Of a DNA stretch of 5,598 bases, positions 1 to 5,598 are shown one piece after another. Origin of the DNA: Armatimonadota bacterium. GTDB lineage: Bacteria > Armatimonadota > Fimbriimonadia > Fimbriimonadales > ATM1. The stretch is taken from contig JACDEQ010000152.1 of NCBI GenBank assembly GCA_013816225.1, positions 1 to 5,598 on the forward strand, given 5' to 3'. Numbering within the stretch: position 1 is the first letter of the stretch; the number at the start of each line of letters is the position of its first letter. Position numbers and translations under genes: made by a program. The notes beneath the pieces are model-generated. The model did not search any database, was not told the origin of the DNA, and worked only from the letters and a program-made list of their open reading frames with translations.

Positions 1-967
1 GGCCGGGCCTCAGGAGTGCCGGGTCGAGAACGTCGGGCCGGTTGGTGGCCGCGATCATGATGACGCCGGAGTTCGGATCGAATCCGTCCATTTCGACGAG
101 CAACTGGTTTAGAGTCTGCTCGCGCTCGTCGTGGCCGCCACCGAGTCCCGCGCCGCGCTGGCGTCCGACGGCGTCGATCTCATCGACGAAAATCAGGCTC
201 GGGCGATGTGCCTTGGCAGTTTCAAAAAGGTCTCGCACGCGGGCAGCGCCCACGCCGACGAACATCTCGACGAAATCGGAGCCGCTGATATGGAAGAAGG
301 GCACTCCGGCCTCGCCGGCGACCGCGCGCGCAAGGTGCGTCTTGCCGCATCCTGGGGGACCCGTAAGCAGAACACCCTTCGGAATCTTAGCGCCGAGCGC
401 CACATATTTCTTCGTGTTCTTCAGGAAGTCGACGATCTCTTCGAGCTCGGCACGCGCCTCGTCGATACCGGCGACGTCCTCGAACGTCACTTTGGGAATG
501 CTCTCGTTCACGCGGCGAGCCTTGCTTCTGCCGAAGCTCAGCGCTTGGTTGCCGCTAGCCTGCGCCTGTCGGATAAAAAAGAACCAAAGTGCGACCAGGA
601 TGGCGATGGGAACGAGCAGCGTGATGAGCGTAGCCATAAGCCCATCACTAATCATCGGGTCTTTGAAGTTAACCGCGACATTGTTCCCGCGGAGCGTCTT
701 CAAAAGGTCGGCGCCGAGCGGGGTTTGCTTCTCGACCGCGTTCACGATTCGCTTGCTCTCGTCTGTGTATGTGGCGGTGATCTTGTCACGCTGCCACGAG
801 ACTTCGCGCACGAGCTTTCCTTCGGCGTCTTCGAGGAGCTGAGAATAGCTAATGTGCTCCGGCCCTGGCGTAAAGATGCCACCACCGCCGCCCATCGTAC
901 TGATAAAGTAGATGAGCCCTGTCAATAAAATGATGGTGATGAAAAGTGTCCTGATTCGGCTGTTCAA
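1..967 (-). CDS. ftsH: ATP-dependent zinc metalloprotease FtsH, N-terminal part (cut by window edge)
   Basis: FtsH is a hexameric inner-membrane AAA+ protease that extracts and degrades misfolded membrane proteins and short-lived regulators. The first 322 codons are visible. Residues about 7-23 form the first membrane segment, 24-109 the short extracytoplasmic domain, and 110-132 the second membrane segment. The AAA+ core follows: FEDVAGIDEA at 162-171, Walker A GPPGCGKT at 203-210, pore loop FVEMFVGVGAARVRDLF at 232-248, Walker B LIFVDEID at 258-265, and the start of the second region of homology, ATNRPDVLDPALLRPG, at 307-322. The arginine fingers and the HEXXH zinc site should lie beyond base 1. 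The start is a TTG preceded by GGAGG with a 5-base gap, and the encoded MNSRIRTLF fits FtsH N-termini. Walker A carries Cys207 where FtsH usually has Thr. The gene lies 91 bases after tilS. Family assignment is essentially certain; the exact start is very likely. Confidence 0.97.
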   Translation of the reverse strand, partial: MNSRIRTLFITIILLTGLIYFISTMGGGGGIFTPGPEHISYSQLLEDAEGKLVREVSWQRDKITATYTDESKRIVNAVEKQTPLGADLLKTLRGNNVAVNFKDPMISDGLMATLITLLVPIAILVALWFFFIRQAQASGNQALSFGRSKARRVNESIPKVTFEDVAGIDEARAELEEIVDFLKNTKKYVALGAKIPKGVLLTGPPGCGKTHLARAVAGEAGVPFFHISGSDFVEMFVGVGAARVRDLFETAKAHRPSLIFVDEIDAVGRQRGAGLGGGHDEREQTLNQLLVEMDGFDPNSGVIMIAATNRPDVLDPALLRPG

Positions 968-972
968 AAATT

Positions 973-977
973 CCTCC
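973..977 (-). promoter_or_regulatory. Shine-Dalgarno site of ftsH
   Basis: On the minus strand GGAGG stands 5 bases before the TTG at 967-965. It supports the TTG as the true ftsH start, since no ATG or GTG lies at a sensible place nearby in that frame. A very GC-rich stretch with short inverted arms (GGCGC/GCGCC, about 982-992) lies just upstream of it. Confidence 0.75.
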
Positions 978-1057
978 GGACGGCGCGGCGCCCTTCAATG
1001 AGTCCTACGCCTTGCGAGGCATATGGGTTTCTACACGTTAGGGCGCGAAGGCAGACA

Positions 1058-1063
1058 ATTATA
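1058..1063 (-). promoter_or_regulatory. Candidate -10 element of an ftsH promoter
   Basis: Minus-strand TATAAT, a perfect sigma-70 type -10 hexamer, overlaps the tilS stop codon (GCG GTA TAA T). A transcript starting about 7 bases later would have a leader of roughly 80 bases before ftsH. There is no good -35 at 16-18 bases: the nearest resemblance, TTGAAC, is 22 bases away. There is also no TGn extension. The match may therefore be chance, with ftsH simply read through from tilS. Confidence 0.3.
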
Positions 1064-2441
1064 CCGCTTCGCGGGTTCCGAGCGGGTTCAAGCGCATAGC
1101 CAGTCTGCGGCCGGCACCCGTTACTTTGACGCGATCGGCGATCGAAATGGCAGGAATCCAAATGGGTCCGATCATATCGTGAACGATCGGCAGCTTGGCC
1201 TTCATGCCGGATGTTACGTGGGAGTTAGTCAGCAAATCTTGCAGTTTTCGTTCACTTTTCGCTCCGTACGGCTGCATCCGATCACCCGGCTCGAACGGTC
1301 TGACGTACAGATTCCCCTGGGCCTGACCGGGGTCGATGACGGCGGTAAGGGAGGCGCGCTCTCGAGCGGGCTCCTCGCTTGTTTCCCAGGCCACCAATGA
1401 CCACCTCATCTCGTCGCTGATCGTTTCTCCGGGGATTGTCAGTGGCTGTCGATAGGACGGCATGCGCCTCAGACTTCTCGCCCGGACTGTCTCCGCGTCG
1501 ATCTCGACTACGGCTAGGCCGCCCTCGAACGTGATAGCGACCTCTTCGCCCAACCTGATGGCATCGGCGGACTTCTGCGCTTGTTCAAAGTCGGCAGCGG
1601 CGCCCAGAGCTCCGGCGAGCAGCCGAATGCCTCTACGAACAATAGCGAAAGGATAATGGCGCAGCCGGCCGGTGCTCAATACGATTTCCAGGTCGGCCAC
1701 CAGGAACTGAAGGGGATGCTCGTTCGCGATCTCGGAATTCTCCAACATCGCGGCCGCCATCGCATCCAAGAGGGCGTCTTCTTCACGGAGGATGTCGGCG
1801 AACCGCGACGCGCTGTCAACGGCTTTTGAATTGAGGCGTTCGAGCGCCGGAATCACATTCGACCGAATGTCCACCCGCGCGAACTTGGAGTCCTCGTTTG
1901 CCGGGTCGTCGTGGAACCACAGGCCGTTTTCCTCGCAATATCTCCTCGTCTCGTGCTTGCGTGCCCAAAGGAGCGGACGAATCACGTAATCCCTCTCGAT
2001 CGGAATACCCGCGAGGCCGGCCATCCCCGATCCGCGCGCGAGGTTCATCAACATGGATTCAGCGTTGTCGTCGGCGGTGTGAGCGGTCGCCACCTTAGCG
2101 CCTAGTCGCCGGTTGACTTGGTGGAAGAACTCGTATCTAGCGTTGCGGCCGGCTTCTTCGATACCGACTTTCGTCGCCGTGGCAATGGCGGGCACATCAG
2201 CGTGGCCGGACAGGAAAGTCGCGCCGATGCTGTTGGCGAATTGCTCGCATCGCTCCTGTTCATCGCCTGCTTCCAGCCTCTGGCCGTGGTGGAGATGTGC
2301 GGCAACCACGTCGTAACCGGCCCGATAGAGGAGGTGAAGCAGGCAGGTGGAGTCCGCGCCCCCGGAATAGCCGACGGCTACGCTCCGGCCGGACTCTAGG
2401 AGACTATGTTTTGCGATGAACGCCTGAAGTCGCGTCAGCAT
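1059..2441 (-). CDS. tilS: tRNA(Ile)-lysidine synthetase TilS
   Basis: TilS joins lysine to C34 of tRNA-Ile(CAU) using ATP, converting it from Met to Ile charging and from AUG to AUA reading; the enzyme is cytoplasmic and essential in most bacteria. The 460-residue protein has the N-type ATP pyrophosphatase signature SGGADS at 26-31, HLHHGQR at 49-55, the EEAGRNARYEFF helix at 95-106, the family block AHTADDNAESMLMNLARGSG at 120-139, RPLL at 155-158, and DDPANEDSKFARVDIRSNVIP at about 178-198. A middle tRNA-binding region follows, then the TilS C-terminal domain at about 378-441 (LYVRPFEPGDRMQPYG). Length and domain order are those of full-size TilS. The ATG at 2441 places the ATP loop at the usual distance from the N-terminus, but no Shine-Dalgarno precedes it; the only upstream space is 9 bases after tRNA-His. 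It is probably cotranscribed with that tRNA and with ftsH downstream. Confidence 0.96.
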   Translation of the reverse strand: MLTRLQAFIAKHSLLESGRSVAVGYSGGADSTCLLHLLYRAGYDVVAAHLHHGQRLEAGDEQERCEQFANSIGATFLSGHADVPAIATATKVGIEEAGRNARYEFFHQVNRRLGAKVATAHTADDNAESMLMNLARGSGMAGLAGIPIERDYVIRPLLWARKHETRRYCEENGLWFHDDPANEDSKFARVDIRSNVIPALERLNSKAVDSASRFADILREEDALLDAMAAAMLENSEIANEHPLQFLVADLEIVLSTGRLRHYPFAIVRRGIRLLAGALGAAADFEQAQKSADAIRLGEEVAITFEGGLAVVEIDAETVRARSLRRMPSYRQPLTIPGETISDEMRWSLVAWETSEEPARERASLTAVIDPGQAQGNLYVRPFEPGDRMQPYGAKSERKLQDLLTNSHVTSGMKAKLPIVHDMIGPIWIPAISIADRVKVTGAGRRLAMRLNPLGTREAV

Positions 2442-2450
2442 GGGAATGAA

Positions 2451-2526
2451 TGGGGCGGCGAATGGGTTTTGAACCCACGACCTCCTGAGCCACAGTCAGG
2501 CGCTCTACCCCTGAGCTACCGCCGCC
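2451..2526 (-). tRNA. tRNA-His (anticodon GTG)
   Basis: A 76-base cloverleaf is readable by eye. The acceptor stem is GGCGGCGG / TCGCCGCC, eight pairs including the extra G(-1):C73 pair that marks bacterial tRNA-His and is the main HisRS identity element. D arm: GCTC-AGGGGTA-GAGC. Anticodon arm: CCTGA-CTGTGGC-TCAGG, with anticodon GTG at 2493-2491. Variable loop: AGGTC. T arm: GTGGG-TTCAAAA-CCCAT. The 3' CCA is encoded (2453-2451). Minor oddities are two G:T pairs (7:66 and 49:65) and an A at the end of the T loop, where a pyrimidine is usual. It lies 24 bases after the S8 peptidase stop codon and 9 bases before the tilS ATG, so the tRNA and tilS very likely share a transcript. Confidence 0.97.
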
Positions 2527-2537
2527 ACGAGCCGGAT

Positions 2538-2543
2538 ATTGTA
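2538..2543 (-). promoter_or_regulatory. Candidate -10 element for the tRNA-His/tilS transcript
   Basis: Minus-strand TACAAT (five of six matches to TATAAT) sits about 12 bases before the first base of tRNA-His, a spacing that would start the transcript a few bases upstream of the tRNA. The -35 region at 16-17 bases (TGGTTT/CTGGTT, inside the end of the S8 coding region) is a poor match. No hairpin-plus-T-run terminator separates the S8 gene from the tRNA, so read-through from upstream is also possible. Confidence 0.35.
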
Positions 2544-2550
2544 CCCAAGG

Positions 2551-4230
2551 CTAATCGATAAACCAGCCCACAAGGTCGATCCGGTAATGCCAAGGAAACA
2601 TAAACGATGGCCCCGTCGACCGCGCTCCCACGCGGGCGAGAACAGCGTTCGTGTTCGGATCGACGAAGTTGGACTGAGGGCCGGGCGCGGCTGCTGCATG
2701 CGTCGCATCGGACACGCCGATCGGATCTACCCGAGCAAGCACCCACTGGCCGGTGACGAAGTTGAACATCTCGATCCTTTGCTGCAGGTTGTTCGTCGAT
2801 CCGGCGGATTCGACCACGAAGAACATGGATGTCGGGTTGGACGTGCCCGAGGTCGCGCCGAAGTCTTCTTCCGTCGCAAGCCCATATCCTTCCGTAATAA
2901 CTTGCGGGTCGAACGAGCCGGTTGTGTATACCTTGAGAACTACGGCGGTGTCGGCGTCCACGTCGATCTGCTCGACATTGTCGACGGCCGACGCGCTTTG
3001 CCCCAGAACGTTTGTGTTAGCCTGGCTATAAGCGACAAGATCGAGATTGCTGAGTCCCTCGATCTGATTAGGGTTTTGCGTCCCATTGAAGAGCACGTGA
3101 CGATTCCATACGAGAGTTGCTTTCTCGCCGGTGAACATCGAGCCTTTGCAGAGCTTGAACCGCCGGATTCCGCCCACAGGCGCGGCAATCTCGTCTTCGA
3201 AAAGGTCCGGCCCGTTGGCATAGGCTTCGCCGAGGTCCAGGTAGCCCCAACCGAAGGTTCTGTTCCACTTGGAGCCAACGACGGGTCCGTCGTCGCCGGT
3301 TAGCTGTGTGTTGTTGTCGTCCCACGCATCGGCGGCATTCAGGAGTACCGCTTTGCCTCCGTAGGTCGTCGTGGCTCCGAGCTGGCGGACGAGCAGAAAG
3401 CCGCCGCCCGTATGTGGAGACGCAGAACTTGTTCCGCCCAGGTTGACGAAGCCGCTCCCGAAATTCCGAGTGGTCATCGTGTCGGTGCCGGGCGCGGTGA
3501 TATCGGGCTTTTTGCGGCCGGCGAGCGTCGGCCCGCGGCTGCTCGAGCCGGTGATGATGTCGTCGTTCCGTGTTGCTGTGTTGCGGTCGTCCATATTCGC
3601 GGAGGCCATCAGATTGAAGGCCGGCGCCGGGTGGGTGATGGTGGTCGTCCCGTATCCGTTGTTACCGGTAGACTTGCTCACCATGACATTGAACTTGGAG
3701 ATCGCCCCGTCGAAAAACTGGTCGAACGCGCTGTAATCCACGTCGTTCGCACGACCGTTGCCGAAGCTGTAATTGATAACTTCAGGTTTCTCGGAGGTCA
3801 TCGTAACGAGGTAATTCATGCCAGCCATCGATGTCGTTTCGAATCCAGCCTGAGCAATACAAATCGTGTCGCATCCGAACGCCATTCCCGTATACGTGGC
3901 GTCACCCGAAGCGAAGATTCCGGCCATGCCGGTGCCATGGCCATCAGGGTCGGTTGTGCCGAAATTGCTCTCGAAGCGGTGCCCGGCAAAGGCCGGGTGG
4001 GCTTGGTAAACACCCGTATCCAGAACGCCCACGTCGAGCGTCCCGCCCGAAAGGCCGTTTGCCCAAAATCCGGTCACGAGCCCGAGGGATGTCTTGTGTT
4101 GGTCGAGTTCTGGGTTGCCGCTTCGATCGGCGTCCACCCAGGCGATACGCGGATAACGGGCAATCTCGATAAGGCGGCTATTCGGAACGGTCGCAAACAT
4201 AGCCGGCACAACGGTGACGACACCTTTCAC
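2551..4230 (-). CDS. S8 (subtilisin-like) serine peptidase, catalytic and C-terminal part, split from its signal peptide by frameshifts
   Basis: This frame holds a complete subtilisin-type catalytic domain of a secreted endopeptidase. Counted from the nominal GTG at 4230, residues 1-36 look like the end of an inhibitor-type propeptide (VKGVVTVVPAMFATVP, then RYPRIAWVDADR). The triad is Asp71 (GVLDTGVYQAHP), His98 (DGHGTGMAGI) and Ser268 (GGTSSASPHTGG), with oxyanion Asn190 in STGNNG. The catalytic domain ends near 340. A beta-rich segment follows at about 350-440 (ATLVWNRHV, LSNLDLVAYS, DNVEQIDVDAD), resembling the jelly-roll modules often found after secreted S8 domains. A final beta-rich module occupies about 470-559. 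The GTG at 4230 has no convincing ribosome site and no signal peptide. The frame is open up to 4362, and the natural N-terminus lies at 4678 in another frame. The intended protein would be about 709 residues. The family is certain; whether the gene is functional as given is doubtful. Confidence 0.9.
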   Translation of the reverse strand: MKGVVTVVPAMFATVPNSRLIEIARYPRIAWVDADRSGNPELDQHKTSLGLVTGFWANGLSGGTLDVGVLDTGVYQAHPAFAGHRFESNFGTTDPDGHGTGMAGIFASGDATYTGMAFGCDTICIAQAGFETTSMAGMNYLVTMTSEKPEVINYSFGNGRANDVDYSAFDQFFDGAISKFNVMVSKSTGNNGYGTTTITHPAPAFNLMASANMDDRNTATRNDDIITGSSSRGPTLAGRKKPDITAPGTDTMTTRNFGSGFVNLGGTSSASPHTGGGFLLVRQLGATTTYGGKAVLLNAADAWDDNNTQLTGDDGPVVGSKWNRTFGWGYLDLGEAYANGPDLFEDEIAAPVGGIRRFKLCKGSMFTGEKATLVWNRHVLFNGTQNPNQIEGLSNLDLVAYSQANTNVLGQSASAVDNVEQIDVDADTAVVLKVYTTGSFDPQVITEGYGLATEEDFGATSGTSNPTSMFFVVESAGSTNNLQQRIEMFNFVTGQWVLARVDPIGVSDATHAAAAPGPQSNFVDPNTNAVLARVGARSTGPSFMFPWHYRIDLVGWFID

Positions 4231-4388
4231 CCTACCGCCGCGGCTACGAACGTAGCCATCGTTTGGGAGAAGTCGGTCGCGACCAACGAACCGATTCGCC
4301 TCGCGATCTCGTTGGTCTGCGCGGCCTGAAGTCTGTCGATTTCGCCGAGAAGGATTTCGCGCTCATTTGGTCCGCAGGCAGAAGCGGG
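4230..4388 (-). other. Middle propeptide segment of the S8 peptidase in a third reading frame
   Basis: Between the N-terminal frame (4678-4244) and the catalytic frame, the remaining minus-strand frame is open from 4388 to a TGA at 4229-4227. From about 4367 it reads EREILLGEIDRLQAAQTNEI, then ARRIGSLVATDFSQTMATFV. This is an amphipathic helical stretch typical of long S8 propeptides just before the GGRV-type start of the inhibitor domain. Over this stretch about 30 of 39 codons end in G or C, against about 18 of 38 in the catalytic frame, which supports it as the true coding frame here. It has no start of its own and is a piece of the peptidase gene, not a separate gene. Confidence 0.65.
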
Positions 4389-4678
4389 CTAGGATCGCGT
4401 CTTTCGTCCTCAGGACGAATTGCGCCGGCCGCCCTGTTGCTGCGCGAAAGCTGTCTTAACCGCCAGCCCATATGAGCAATGTCCGGACCGTACATTCGCC
4501 GGACACTTTCCGATACAGCGTGCCCGGGCTGATTGGCGAGGTAGATCACGACCGACGACGTCCCACCTGGATTCCGCAGAGCGGCTCCGAGTGCCGCAGG
4601 CGATAACTTGCCGTCCATCGGTGCGGATTGCGCGGCAGTAACTGTGCTCAGGACGCAGATTGCAATAAGTGTTCTCAA
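4244..4678 (-). pseudogene. N-terminal fragment of the S8 peptidase: signal peptide and early propeptide
   Basis: The TTG at 4678 is preceded by AGGAG at a 6-base gap. It opens a frame beginning MRTLIAICVLSTVTAAQSAP, a clear Sec signal peptide (short basic start, hydrophobic core, AxxA-like cleavage zone around residues 15-19). Then come SSVVIYLANQP (residues 41-51), a strand seen at the start of many S8 propeptides, and a helical region to about LLPADQ (99-104). Beyond residue about 105 the frame reads as Arg/Ser/Pro-rich shadow sequence (for example RPRRPTRSR) and stops at 4244. The propeptide continues in the next frame, and the catalytic domain in the one after. It is annotated as the broken 5' part of the gene that ends at 2551. 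If two single bases were restored, 4678 to 2551 would be one continuous secreted protease gene. Confidence 0.7.
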
Positions 4679-4684
4679 TGGCTT

Positions 4685-4689
4685 CTCCT
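4685..4689 (-). promoter_or_regulatory. Shine-Dalgarno site of the S8 peptidase gene
   Basis: Minus-strand AGGAG stands 6 bases before the TTG at 4678. Together with the signal peptide that follows, it fixes the true translation start of the secreted peptidase and argues that the GTG at 4230 is not the native start. Confidence 0.7.
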
Positions 4690-4774
4690 AACACTAGATT
4701 CTAACCGGAAATGCCGCGAGCAAGTGCGATTGCGAGTGTATACCGTCGCCGCGCGTGTATTCGTTAGCGGGACC

Positions 4775-5598
4775 CTAGGAGTCTTGCTCAGCGCTCGGAT
4801 AGCTTCCCAAGACCGTTGTTTTCAGCGCCAAATTCTTCAGCGACCAGACGGCTCGGATCATATTCTCATCCATTCGGTGCCCGACGCAGTCGATGAAGAA
4901 CATGTACTCGAACGTCGCGCGCTGTGCCGGGCGCGATTCGATCATCATTAGGTTGATGCCTTCATCGACCAGTACTCCTAAAGCGCGGTAGAGTTCACCG
5001 GGGCGGTTACGCAAGTTGAACATGAGGCTGGTTTTATCTCGACCGGTCTTGGCAGGCTCGTTGAACCCTACAACGAGAAAGCGTGTCTTGTTGTGTGGAT
5101 TGTCCTGAATATGCTCCGCAAGAATCGGAATGCCCACGGTCTCTGCCGCAAGGCGATTGGCGATCGCGGCCCCTTTCGGGTCGCCGAGAGCTTGCTGCGC
5201 GGCCTTGGCCGTAGGTACCACCTCGACGACCTCGGCTCTTGGCAAATGCTCGGCGAGCCATCTGCGGCACTGGGTTGCCGGTTGTGGCCCGGCGAACACC
5301 CTTTCGATTGCATTCAGCGAATCCGCGGCGCTCACCAGATGGTGGTGAACGTCGACGTACAATTCGGAACAAATCTTCACGTTCGTGAGCGGGAACATGT
5401 CGAGCGTTGCGGGGACGACGCCGGCGATCGCATTTTCGACGGGCACTACCCCGTAATCAGCGTGGCCCTGCTCGACTTGGCGGAAAACATCCTCGATCGA
5501 ATCGCGGGGCTGAAGGTCGGAGCCGTGCCCGAAAACCTGGATGGCGGCGACGTGGCTGAACGTTCCGGGCGGCCCCCAATACGCGGCGGCCAGCGGTT
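4775..5598 (-). CDS. pheA: Prephenate dehydratase with ACT domain, C-terminal part (5' end beyond window)
   Basis: Prephenate dehydratase turns prephenate into phenylpyruvate, the committed step to phenylalanine, in the cytoplasm. The frame enters at the right edge and 274 codons are visible. Numbering from the first whole codon, AYWGPPGTFSHVAA at 5-18 is the family's opening glycine-rich motif, and DSIEDVFRQVEQGHADYGVV with PVEN (32-55) is the substrate-site block. NKTRFLVVG at about 169-177 contains the essential Thr-Arg-Phe motif. The ACT regulatory domain spans about 187-255, with PGELYRAL (199-206) and IESRP (219-223), the usual phenylalanine-binding elements, so feedback inhibition by Phe is expected. 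The protein ends with LGSYPSAEQDS. PVENAIAG differs from the usual PVENSxEG. At least four residues precede the AYWGP strand, so an N-terminal chorismate mutase domain (bifunctional P-protein) is possible but cannot be seen. The GTG at 5446 is internal and not the start. Confidence 0.96.
   Translation of the reverse strand, partial: PLAAAYWGPPGTFSHVAAIQVFGHGSDLQPRDSIEDVFRQVEQGHADYGVVPVENAIAGVVPATLDMFPLTNVKICSELYVDVHHHLVSAADSLNAIERVFAGPQPATQCRRWLAEHLPRAEVVEVVPTAKAAQQALGDPKGAAIANRLAAETVGIPILAEHIQDNPHNKTRFLVVGFNEPAKTGRDKTSLMFNLRNRPGELYRALGVLVDEGINLMMIESRPAQRATFEYMFFIDCVGHRMDENMIRAVWSLKNLALKTTVLGSYPSAEQDS

Noticed and set aside
42..928. Two long plus-strand open frames opposite ftsH
   Set aside because: They are antisense shadows of a clearly coding, GC-rich ftsH frame; the translations are rich in Ser, Arg and Ala with no recognisable domain.
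1009..1020. Small inverted repeat GCCT-TGCG-AGGC in the ftsH leader
   Set aside because: A four-pair stem without a T tract is neither a convincing terminator nor a recognisable riboswitch or thermometer.
964..1161. A 65-codon minus-strand frame overlapping the end of tilS and the start of ftsH
   Set aside because: Most of it overlaps the conserved TilS C-terminus in another frame, and its sequence resembles no known protein. The ftsH and tilS frames explain the DNA.
2539..3303. A 254-codon plus-strand frame opposite the S8 peptidase
   Set aside because: It is antisense to a well-supported coding region with no ribosome site or recognisable motif, and its Arg/Val/Glu-rich composition is typical of a shadow frame.
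3412..4329. A 305-codon plus-strand frame opposite the S8 catalytic domain
   Set aside because: The minus strand carries the complete catalytic triad motifs over the same bases; the plus-strand product has no recognisable features.
4410..4694. A 94-codon minus-strand frame overlapping the signal-peptide frame
   Set aside because: Its N-terminus lacks a signal peptide, and the overlapping frame from 4678 has both a Shine-Dalgarno and a clear signal peptide. A reading ending in AFAQQQGGRR looks plausible locally but stops at once.
4698..4703. TAGAAT upstream of the S8 gene as a -10 element
   Set aside because: The best -35-like hexamer (TTGCTC) is only 14 bases away, and the transcript would start almost at the Shine-Dalgarno. 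Too weak to annotate.
4679..4774. A terminator after pheA
   Set aside because: The 96-base gap has no stable hairpin followed by a T run on the minus strand.
1..5598. A mobile element, CRISPR array, phage region or new defence-type system
   Set aside because: No direct repeats, terminal inverted repeats, transposase or recombinase motifs were seen; the window is explained by housekeeping genes and one secreted peptidase.

Overview
The window reads as an ordinary chromosomal segment of a fairly GC-rich bacterium, with every supported gene on the minus strand. In transcription order (high to low coordinates) it holds: the 3' part of a prephenate dehydratase gene (pheA, cut by the right edge), a secreted subtilisin-like (S8) peptidase gene with apparent frameshifts in its propeptide, a tRNA-His(GTG) gene, tilS (tRNA-Ile lysidine synthetase), and the 5' part of ftsH (membrane AAA+ zinc protease, cut by the left edge). 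The ftsH reading frame runs off the window at base 1, so only its first 322 codons are visible.

Right part (about 4775-5598): prephenate dehydratase with its C-terminal ACT domain, for phenylalanine synthesis. A 96-base gap follows. Middle part (2551-4678): one S8 peptidase locus spread over three reading frames. A signal peptide and early propeptide lie in the first frame (from a TTG at 4678 with a good Shine-Dalgarno). About 130 bases of helical propeptide lie in a second frame. The inhibitor-like end of the propeptide, the complete catalytic domain (Asp/His/Asn/Ser all present) and the C-terminal beta-rich modules lie in a third frame. This is either a recently broken gene or two single-base sequence errors. 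Left part (1-2526): tRNA-His, then tilS only 9 bases after the tRNA's CCA end, then ftsH 91 bases after tilS.

The tilS-ftsH order is a common bacterial arrangement, although hpt, which often sits between them (as in Bacillus), is absent here. The genes do not form a single pathway; they are housekeeping genes (amino acid synthesis, tRNA supply and modification, membrane protein quality control) plus one secreted protease.

Organism: TTG starts on two of the genes and the architecture of the secreted S8 peptidase fit environmental phyla such as Armatimonadota (Fimbriimonadia-like). This is a tentative inference from family resemblance only. There are no signs of mobile elements, CRISPR, phage or an undescribed defence-type system. 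The points most worth checking are the double frameshift and the tight tRNA-His/tilS junction.
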